Below, piece by piece: positions 1 to 5,315 of a stretch of 5,921 bases of DNA. The notes below the pieces were generated by a model. The model made no database searches. It saw only the letters and a program-made list of their open reading frames with translations, and was not told the origin of the DNA. Each line of letters begins with the position of its first letter. Position 1 is the first letter of the stretch. Origin of the DNA: CAYGXH01 sp964354485 (GTDB lineage: Bacteria > Bacteroidota > Ignavibacteria > UBA10030 > SZUA-254). The translations under genes and the position numbers were made by a program. The DNA lies in assembly GCA_964354485.1 (NCBI GenBank), contig CAYGZY010000075.1, positions 1 through 5,921 of the forward strand, in the 5' to 3' direction.

Positions 1-39
1 TACACTGTGGATACCACTAGTACAATAGTAATTTTGCTT

Positions 40-64
40 CCAAAATGCAAATGTGCATTTTTGG
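40..64. other. AT-rich stem-loop upstream of the peptidase gene
   Basis: The left arm CCAAAATGCA (40-49) pairs with TGCATTTTTGG (54-64), with one bulged T and a 4-base AATG loop. The sequence after it is T-rich (GATGATTTTTG). It could be a weak terminator of a gene that ends before the window, or a dyad operator, since it lies just upstream of a candidate promoter. The stem is poor in GC, so the terminator reading is weak. The dyad is directly visible; any function is inference. Confidence 0.35.
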
Positions 65-72
65 ATGATTTT

Positions 73-81
73 TGTTATATT
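73..81 (+). promoter_or_regulatory. Candidate extended -10 promoter for the peptidase gene
   Basis: TGTTATATT matches the extended -10 pattern TGnTATAAT with one mismatch. It would start transcription near position 88 and leave a leader of about 33 bases before the ATG at 121. No good -35 element sits at the expected distance, which is tolerated for extended -10 promoters. The region is AT-rich, so a chance match is possible, and if the organism uses a Bacteroidota-type sigma factor this motif may not apply. Confidence 0.3.
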
Positions 82-120
82 TTCCATTCCTCACTCAATC
101 ATTTAACATAAGGATATCCA

Positions 121-1929
121 ATGAAAAAATATCTTGTACTCACACTCATGATTTTGTTCGCGCCGTACACACTGCTCTTCGGATGTACGAATTTAATTGT
201 GACAAAAGGTGCTTCGAAGGACGGAAGTACTCTGATCACCTACAGTGCCGATTCTTTCACATTTTACGGTGAGCTTTGCCATTTTCCCGCCGCTGTATAC
301 CCTGAAGGTACGATGCTCGATGTCTATGAATGGGATACTGGTAAATTCCTCGGTAGAATCAGGCAGGCGCGCGAAACCTACAATGTCGTTGGAAATATGA
401 ATGAGCATCAGGTCATTATCGGCGAGACAACTTTCGGCGGCCGCGAAGGTCTTCATGATCCAAAGGGGATCGTTGATTACGGAAGTCTGATATATATTGC
501 GCTTCAAAGGGCGCGAAGTGCGCGGGAAGCCATCACGATTATGGGACAACTTGTTGAGGAGTATGGTTACTGCAGTGAAGGGGAATCATTTTCGGTCGGT
601 GATCCTAATGAAGCCTGGATTCTTGAGATGGTAGGAAAAGGTGAAGGAAACAAGGGCGCCGTCTGGGTGGCGGTAAGGATACCGGACGGGCACATTTCCG
701 CACACGCCAATCAGGCACGCATTACGACCTTTCCCCTTAACGATCCGAACAACTGTCTATACGCTCCGGATGTGATCAAGTTTGCCCGAGATAAAGGATG
801 GTTCAGCGGCAAGGACTCCGAGTTCAGTTTTTCTGATGTGTACGCACCGCTCGAATTCGGAGCAATTCGTTTTTGTGAAGGCCGCGTATGGTCACTCTTC
901 CGTAGGGTAAATAGCAAGATGGAAAAGTACATCTCCTACATTAAGGGTGAGAACCTCGAGCGAATGCCTCTCTCCATCAAACCCGAGAAAAAACTGACTA
1001 TCCATGATGCGATGCAGCTGATGCGTGATCATTTTGAGGGGACAGAATTTGATATGACTAAAGGTGTGGCATCAGGGCCCTACGGCATGCCATACAGATG
1101 GCGTCCTCTTACGTGGGCGTATGAAGGTACGCAATATTTTAACGAGCGTCCGATATCCACACCACAGACCGGCTTTTCTTTTGTCGGACAAGCCCGATCC
1201 TACTTGCCACGTGAAGTCGGCGGCGTATTCTGGTTCGGTCTGGATGATACATACATGACCGTGTACACTCCTATGTATTCATCGATAACAGAGACTCCGT
1301 ATAACTTTTCACACGGACGGGCTTCACTCGGACAATTCAGCTGGGAGTCTGCCTTCTGGGTTTTCAACTTCGTATCAAATTTTGCCTATCCAAAGTATAG
1401 CTTAATTATCCACGACATACAGAAGGTTCAGAGCGAATTGGAAGGTCAATTCATTTCCCGTCAGGAAACAATCGAAAAAACAGCTCAGGCCCTTTATGCC
1501 AAATCGCGCGGTGAAGCAATTGACTACCTGACAAACTATTCATCTGAAGCTGCAAAGATGACATATACCAGATGGAGGAAGCTGGGTGAGGATCTTCTCG
1601 TGAAGTATATGGATGGCGTGGTTAAAGATGAGTATTTCAAACCCGTTAATGTAGGATACCCTGATGATTTCAAGAAACTCATGGTTGCCTCCGAGGGGGA
1701 TGCAATCAAAGTAAAAAAACTACCCGGCGCTGATGCCGCAGTATATGAAGAAAATGTTCGGAGAGCCGACGAGTCCCTGAAGCAAAAAAAATACTCTGAG
1801 GCAAAGGAATTATACCAAAAGGCGCTTGATCTCAAACCGTCGGAAAGTTACCCCAAAACACAGGTCGAAAAGTTGGTAAAAATCCTGAGCGAAATCGAAG
1901 CGTTACACCAGGCAAACTTCCCACGGTAA
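121..1929 (+). CDS. Exported C69-family (PepD-like) dipeptidase with C-terminal TPR-like tail
   Basis: This is a 602-residue N-terminal-nucleophile hydrolase of peptidase family C69, whose members cleave dipeptides and other short peptides. Residues 1-21 form a signal sequence (MKKY, then a hydrophobic stretch to Phe20-Gly21). Cys22 begins the family N-terminus CTNLIVTKGASKDGSTLI and is the predicted nucleophile, exposed once the leader is removed. Other family-like blocks are VDYGSLIYIALQRARSAREA (residues 118-137), SVGDPNEAWILEM (158-170) and RIPDGHISAHANQARI (186-201). Residues about 543-582 (NVRRADESLKQKKYSEAKEL and onward) look like one TPR helical hairpin, followed by a final helix; the bacterial C69 enzymes I recall are mostly shorter and lack it. 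The start is supported by AAGGA at 110-114, six bases before the ATG. The sequence LLFGC resembles a lipobox, so a lipoprotein is an alternative, but acylation of Cys22 would block the nucleophile. The receptor gene follows after 65 bases. The family call is firm; the substrate is unknown. Confidence 0.9.
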   Translation: MKKYLVLTLMILFAPYTLLFGCTNLIVTKGASKDGSTLITYSADSFTFYGELCHFPAAVYPEGTMLDVYEWDTGKFLGRIRQARETYNVVGNMNEHQVIIGETTFGGREGLHDPKGIVDYGSLIYIALQRARSAREAITIMGQLVEEYGYCSEGESFSVGDPNEAWILEMVGKGEGNKGAVWVAVRIPDGHISAHANQARITTFPLNDPNNCLYAPDVIKFARDKGWFSGKDSEFSFSDVYAPLEFGAIRFCEGRVWSLFRRVNSKMEKYISYIKGENLERMPLSIKPEKKLTIHDAMQLMRDHFEGTEFDMTKGVASGPYGMPYRWRPLTWAYEGTQYFNERPISTPQTGFSFVGQARSYLPREVGGVFWFGLDDTYMTVYTPMYSSITETPYNFSHGRASLGQFSWESAFWVFNFVSNFAYPKYSLIIHDIQKVQSELEGQFISRQETIEKTAQALYAKSRGEAIDYLTNYSSEAAKMTYTRWRKLGEDLLVKYMDGVVKDEYFKPVNVGYPDDFKKLMVASEGDAIKVKKLPGADAAVYEENVRRADESLKQKKYSEAKELYQKALDLKPSESYPKTQVEKLVKILSEIEALHQANFPR

Positions 1930-1977
1930 GCTGCTTTGAGGTTCGATAACAGTAATGACACTGCTGTCTCTTGCGAT

Positions 1978-1984
1978 AAGAGGA
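1978..1984 (+). promoter_or_regulatory. Shine-Dalgarno site favouring the TTG start of the receptor
   Basis: AAGAGGA lies ten bases before the TTG at 1995 but 34 bases before the in-frame ATG at 2019. The ATG has only a weak GAAAG (2007-2011) upstream. The other two complete genes in the window also have strong sites (AAGGA before 121, AAAGGG before 4314), so the ribosome appears to use them here. This favours TTG, although the ATG gives the more ordinary signal peptide. Confidence 0.45.
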
Positions 1985-1994
1985 TTGCTAGTAT

Positions 1995-4250
1995 TTGCAT
2001 CATCGTGAAAGCGGTGCAATGATTCCCCGTACCATCGTCAATTGCATTAATATTTTTTTCGCACTCGTTTTTTTCCTCCCGGGAGGTCGCGCATATCCTC
2101 AAGAAATAAGAGGCACGGTTGTGGACGAGGACAGCAGTGCTCTCGGGCAGGTTCGGATTACTATTCCTTCGGAAGGATCAGTCGCACTTACCGACAACAG
2201 CGGTAACTATGTGTTAGAAGTTGCAAAAGAGGGACGATACACTCTCGAATTTGAGCGGTTGGGTTACAGAAGTGTCTCGCGTGATGTCACGGTTGAGACG
2301 GATCCGGTTGTTCTCAATATTGTTATGGCCGTTGATCCGATATCTCTTCCATCGATGACAATTACCGCAAAACCTCGACCATCGCTGTTGGATGAAACTT
2401 CCCACTCTGTTTCGATTCTTGAAGGAAGAGAATTGGAACGCTTACGAGGACAGAGTGTGATAGCTGCGATTGAACATGTACGGGGTGTTGCTGCCGTATC
2501 GAGCGGTGTGATGAGTTTGAAACCGGTCATTCGCGGTTTAGGCTTTCAGCGTGTCGTTCTTCTAGAAGATGGAGTGCGTCACGAAACACAGCAGTGGGAT
2601 GACGACGATTCCCCGGCGATCGATGCTATGGGAAACTTCCGTATAGAAGTGGTTCGTGGACCTGGAAGTGTCTTGTATGGTTCCGATGCTCTGGGTGGCG
2701 TCATCAATATCGTTCAAAATTCCGCTGTCGGGAACCATGTCGATTCAACTGCTATGAGGGGGGAAATTACGCTGAACGGATTCAGCAGTAACCGGCAGGT
2801 AGCGGGAATTATGTCGGTGAACGGCTTACTGGCACCGATAAGTTACGAGGCACAGCTGAGTTTGCGGAGAGCAGGCAACGTAAGAACACCCGTGTCTGTC
2901 CTGCCGAATACCGGTGCAAAGGAAATAAATGGTCAGGGCAGTATTATGTTCCGCAATAGTATCGGAAATCTCAGAATCGGATTTTCTCACTTTGACCAAG
3001 AGCGTGAAATCCTGCCTGAGCCGAATGAAGACGATGAAGAACCCTATCAGATAACGAAACACTCGAGGTTTCATTTTTCATTTCAGAATACCCGAACACC
3101 GCTCAGATGGGATATATCGGGTGGATATCAGGTGAACGATGTCGCAGAGTATGAGAAAAGTGAAGCAGGGATCCCCAGGATCAATCTGCGTTTGGGCACA
3201 ATATCGATGGATGCGAAGGCGCACCACAGCGGCATCGTAGGTTCCTTCGGAACGATTGGAGCAAATGTACAGATACAGAGGAACCGGACTCTGGGAGAGG
3301 AATCTCTCATTCCGGGATTTCGGCAATATACTGCCGCCGGATTTATCTTCGAGGAATTTCAACAGAAGAATTTTAATTTATCTGCGGGATTGAGATACGA
3401 TGTACGATTGCTGATGACGGAGTTAAACGAGGAACTGAATGTTCCGAATTTGGAGAAGACATTTAATGCTTTCACCGCTTCTGTGGGCGGACTTTGGCAC
3501 ATCTCCCGTGCGGTGATACTGACGTTGAATACCGGGAAAGGGTGGCGCGCACCGATTGCGGAAGAGCTTTTTGTCGATGGTATTGAAGAAGGGAGTCTCA
3601 GGTATAAGATCGGAAATCGTGATTTACGGCCCGAAGAATCATATTCTGTGGAAATTGAATCACGGATATTTCTCTCAAAATTCAGCAGTGTTTTCTCTTT
3701 ATTTTACAATCGAATCACCAGGTATATTTACCTCGCACCGACCGGCGAACTTGATTCGGTTACTTCGGTCGAAAAATACCTGCACAGTCAGTCAAATGCT
3801 GTTCTCTGGGGGAGCGAAATAGACCTGCGGTACCAGATACTACCGGATATATTCATCCTCGGAGGGATTGATCTTCTCTGGGGGAAGAATACAGATTCCC
3901 ATACATGGCTCCCGCTTATGCCGCCGCATAGGATGGAAGCAGGAATAGAGTATGCATCTTCCTCGTCATTCCTTGTTGCAAATCCGCACCTGAATATGAA
4001 CCTGCGATTTTTCTTCAATCAAAACCGGGTGGATGTCAATGAAGAGCCGACTGCGGAGTATACACTCGTTGACGTGACAGCCGGTGGTGACATGTCCGTA
4101 TTCGGTCATACGGTATTTTTCGATTGTGTGATTCGGAATCTGTTCGACAGGGCGTATCGTGACCATTTGAGTCTTTACAAACAATATGCCCTCAATCCGG
4201 GTATTGATGTATCCTTGAAAATATCAGTTCCATTTACTGTTGTAAGGTAA
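1995..4250 (+). CDS. TonB-dependent outer-membrane receptor
   Basis: This is a 751-residue outer-membrane receptor that would import a bound ligand using TonB/ExbB/ExbD energy; none of those genes is in the window. A signal peptide ends near GGRA (residues 30-33). Residues about 38-112 form a carboxypeptidase-D-regulatory-like beta-sandwich (IRGTVVDEDSSALGQVRITI, then DNSGNYVLEV and RLGYRSVS). The plug spans about 133-241 and ends in the classic VRGPGSVLYGSDALGGVINI (220-239). The rest is the barrel, with family blocks GWRAPIAEELF and, near the end, IRNLFDRAYRDHLSLYKQYA. It closes with SLKISVPFTVVR, so the usual terminal aromatic lies four residues inside the end. The APIAEELF...IGNRDLRPEES region and the LMPPHR segment recall ZnuD-like metal receptors, but the ligand cannot be assigned. 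Acidic clusters occur at 202-205 (DDDD) and 342-349 (EPNEDDEE). The start is a TTG with a good ribosome site; an ATG at 2019 (residue 9) is the alternative. The gaps of 65 bases before and 63 after permit co-transcription. Confidence 0.92.
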   Translation: MHHRESGAMIPRTIVNCINIFFALVFFLPGGRAYPQEIRGTVVDEDSSALGQVRITIPSEGSVALTDNSGNYVLEVAKEGRYTLEFERLGYRSVSRDVTVETDPVVLNIVMAVDPISLPSMTITAKPRPSLLDETSHSVSILEGRELERLRGQSVIAAIEHVRGVAAVSSGVMSLKPVIRGLGFQRVVLLEDGVRHETQQWDDDDSPAIDAMGNFRIEVVRGPGSVLYGSDALGGVINIVQNSAVGNHVDSTAMRGEITLNGFSSNRQVAGIMSVNGLLAPISYEAQLSLRRAGNVRTPVSVLPNTGAKEINGQGSIMFRNSIGNLRIGFSHFDQEREILPEPNEDDEEPYQITKHSRFHFSFQNTRTPLRWDISGGYQVNDVAEYEKSEAGIPRINLRLGTISMDAKAHHSGIVGSFGTIGANVQIQRNRTLGEESLIPGFRQYTAAGFIFEEFQQKNFNLSAGLRYDVRLLMTELNEELNVPNLEKTFNAFTASVGGLWHISRAVILTLNTGKGWRAPIAEELFVDGIEEGSLRYKIGNRDLRPEESYSVEIESRIFLSKFSSVFSLFYNRITRYIYLAPTGELDSVTSVEKYLHSQSNAVLWGSEIDLRYQILPDIFILGGIDLLWGKNTDSHTWLPLMPPHRMEAGIEYASSSSFLVANPHLNMNLRFFFNQNRVDVNEEPTAEYTLVDVTAGGDMSVFGHTVFFDCVIRNLFDRAYRDHLSLYKQYALNPGIDVSLKISVPFTVVR

Positions 4251-4313
4251 CTCCAGACAGTAATTTATTCTTCATCAGGCAAGCAGGACTGTACTTTTAA
4301 GAAAGGGTATCCT

Positions 4314-5039
4314 ATGGAACGTCATTCATTTTACAGTGTCGCGATTTTTGGATTACTTATCACTGCAGGAATCGTCATTGCCGGTTATGCAGTCGGGAAC
4401 GGCATTAGCAGGATCCGTACATCTGATCGTTTCGTGAGTGTGCGGGGTCTTGCAGAGCGTGATGTCAGCGCTGATCTTGCGATCTGGCCCATCTCTTTTG
4501 ATGTTACCGGGAACGAACTTGCCGACTTGCAGCAGAAGGTCGATGCAAAGCGGGATCTTGTTTCAGATTTCCTTAGTGAGTCGGGATTTCCCCAGACGGA
4601 AATTTCGCATGCGGCTCCGAAAATTCGTGACAACGAGGCGACAATGAACTACGAAACGAGAACAGAGGCGAAATTCCGATATACAGCCCGCACGATTGTA
4701 CTTCTCCGGTCGGAAAACGTCGCCTTAGTTAAACAGGCAATGGAAAAATCGGGGAGTCTCGTCGGGAAAGGCATTGTTCTTGCCGCAGAGAACTGGGAAA
4801 ACAGGACTGAATTCCTCTTTACCGCATTGAATACCATCAAGCCGGCTATGATAGAGGAAGCTACACTCAACGCACGGAGCGCTGCAGAAAAATTTGCTAA
4901 GGATTCCGGCAGTAGGATCGGAAAAATCCGGAATGCGACGCAAGGCCTATTTTCTATTCAGGATAGAGACATGAATTCACCTGATGTGAAGAAAGTAAGG
5001 GTAGTCACGACGGTAGAATATTATTTGATAGATGAATAA
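4314..5039 (+). CDS. SIMPL domain (DUF541) protein, membrane-anchored
   Basis: This 241-residue protein belongs to the SIMPL/DUF541 family, which includes E. coli YggE and Brucella BP26; its molecular function is poorly defined, with links to oxidative-stress tolerance and envelope location. Residues about 8-28 are one hydrophobic segment (VAIFGLLITAGIVIAGYAVG), an uncleaved anchor or a signal peptide, placing the domain in the periplasm. The domain runs from about residue 38 (RFVSVRGLAERDVSADLAIW) to the C-terminus. SVRGLAERDV and ADLAIWPISF are typical of the subfamily with an N-terminal anchor. Length is normal for the family. The ATG is preceded by AAAGGG (4302-4307) with six bases between, a strong site. 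The gene follows the receptor by 63 bases with no convincing terminator or promoter between, so it may share a transcript. The family call is secure; a role tied to the receptor or peptidase is guesswork. Confidence 0.88.
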   Translation: MERHSFYSVAIFGLLITAGIVIAGYAVGNGISRIRTSDRFVSVRGLAERDVSADLAIWPISFDVTGNELADLQQKVDAKRDLVSDFLSESGFPQTEISHAAPKIRDNEATMNYETRTEAKFRYTARTIVLLRSENVALVKQAMEKSGSLVGKGIVLAAENWENRTEFLFTALNTIKPAMIEEATLNARSAAEKFAKDSGSRIGKIRNATQGLFSIQDRDMNSPDVKKVRVVTTVEYYLIDE

Positions 5040-5042
5040 AAT

Positions 5043-5178
5043 AAATGTCATTTGTCATTGGTCAGTGGTCATTTGTACTTTGTAAAAAATGTCATTGATC
5101 ATTCGTTAGTGGTCATTTGTTGTTGGTACTTTGCATAAAAAACGTCATTGGTAAGTAGTTATCAGTCATTGGTGTTGG
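5043..5178 (+). repeat. Left heptanucleotide repeat array (GTCATTK type)
   Basis: On the + strand this stretch reads almost entirely as 7-base units close to GTCATTT or GTCATTG, with variants GTACTTT, GTCAGTG and GTTAGTG. Units begin at 5047, 5054, 5061, 5068 and 5075, then at 5091, 5098, 5105, 5112, 5119 and 5126, then at 5144, 5151, 5158, 5165 and 5172. The three blocks are separated by 9- and 11-base spacers (5082-5090 and 5133-5143), each containing six consecutive A residues. The blocks are therefore also larger direct repeats starting at 5043, 5087 and 5140. Blocks 1 and 2 agree at 30 of their first 34 positions. The stretch is non-coding and begins four bases after the SIMPL stop codon. 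Heptanucleotide short tandem repeats are known from cyanobacterial intergenic regions; this sequence is different and its role is unknown. Confidence 0.85.
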
Positions 5179-5296
5179 GAGGTGCCTTGTCCTTTGAAAT
5201 GATCGGGGAGCATAGTGTAGATCACAGGGACAAAAGACAAAGTAACGAGAAACTGGTCAAAGGTACGAATGACAAATGACGATTGACAAATGACAT
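5045..5296. repeat. Long imperfect inverted repeat spanning the intergenic region
   Basis: Positions 5045-5082 are the imperfect reverse complement of 5258-5296. The outer 13 bases, ATGTCATTTGTCA at 5045-5057 and TGACAAATGACAT at 5284-5296, match perfectly. Over the first 32 aligned positions 27 match, then one base is inserted in the right arm and the match resumes. An inner pair, TTGTCC (5187-5192) and GGACAA (5228-5233), could extend the fold. If transcribed, the region could form a large hairpin with a central loop of about 175 bases. No flanking target-site duplication is visible (ATAA on the left, CCAC on the right) and there is no transposase. It may be a folded non-autonomous element or simply two opposed repeat arrays. 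Confidence 0.7.
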
Positions 5297-5315
5297 CCAC
5301 TCTACGCTCTATGCT
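5225..5315 (-). repeat. Right heptanucleotide repeat array, opposite orientation
   Basis: Read on the minus strand from 5315 down to 5225, this region divides into 13 heptads without a break in register. The outermost are AGCATAG (5309-5315) and AGCGTAG (5302-5308). Next is AGTGGAT (5295-5301), then GTCATTT (5288-5294), GTCAATC (5281-5287), GTCATTT (5274-5280), GTCATTC (5267-5273) and GTACCTT (5260-5266). Degenerate units follow, including TTACTTT (5239-5245) and GTCTTTT (5232-5238). The best units match those of the left array, but on the other strand. The AGCRTAG units are a second word in the same register; a lone + strand copy, AGCATAG, lies at 5209-5215. The array overlaps the predicted dinB start codon at 5311. 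The inner units are weak and the inner boundary is approximate. Confidence 0.7.

Noticed and set aside
72..272. ORF of 66 codons at the start of the peptidase gene
   Set aside because: It overlaps the peptidase in another frame, has no ribosome site of its own and shows no domain.
1536..1835. Antisense ORF of 99 codons opposite the peptidase gene
   Set aside because: It shows no recognisable domain and lies wholly opposite a well-supported gene, as do the other minus-strand ORFs here.
4251..4313. Promoter or terminator between the receptor and SIMPL genes
   Set aside because: Short complementary words (ACAGT and ACTGT) and a weak TTCATC/TACTTT pair with 15-base spacing are present, but neither is convincing.
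5043..5178. CRISPR array
   Set aside because: The repeated blocks are contiguous, degenerate and built of heptads, with no unique spacers of uniform length and no cas genes in the window.
5045..5296. Insertion sequence or typical MITE with terminal inverted repeats
   Set aside because: The 13-base perfect ends are suggestive, but there is no target-site duplication, no transposase, and the ends are simply repeat units also found inside the element.
5284..5310. Upstream ATG at 5290 as the dinB start
   Set aside because: It would add seven residues within the repeat, has no ribosome site, and makes the N-terminus longer than usual; ATG 5311 fits the family better, though 5290 is not excluded.
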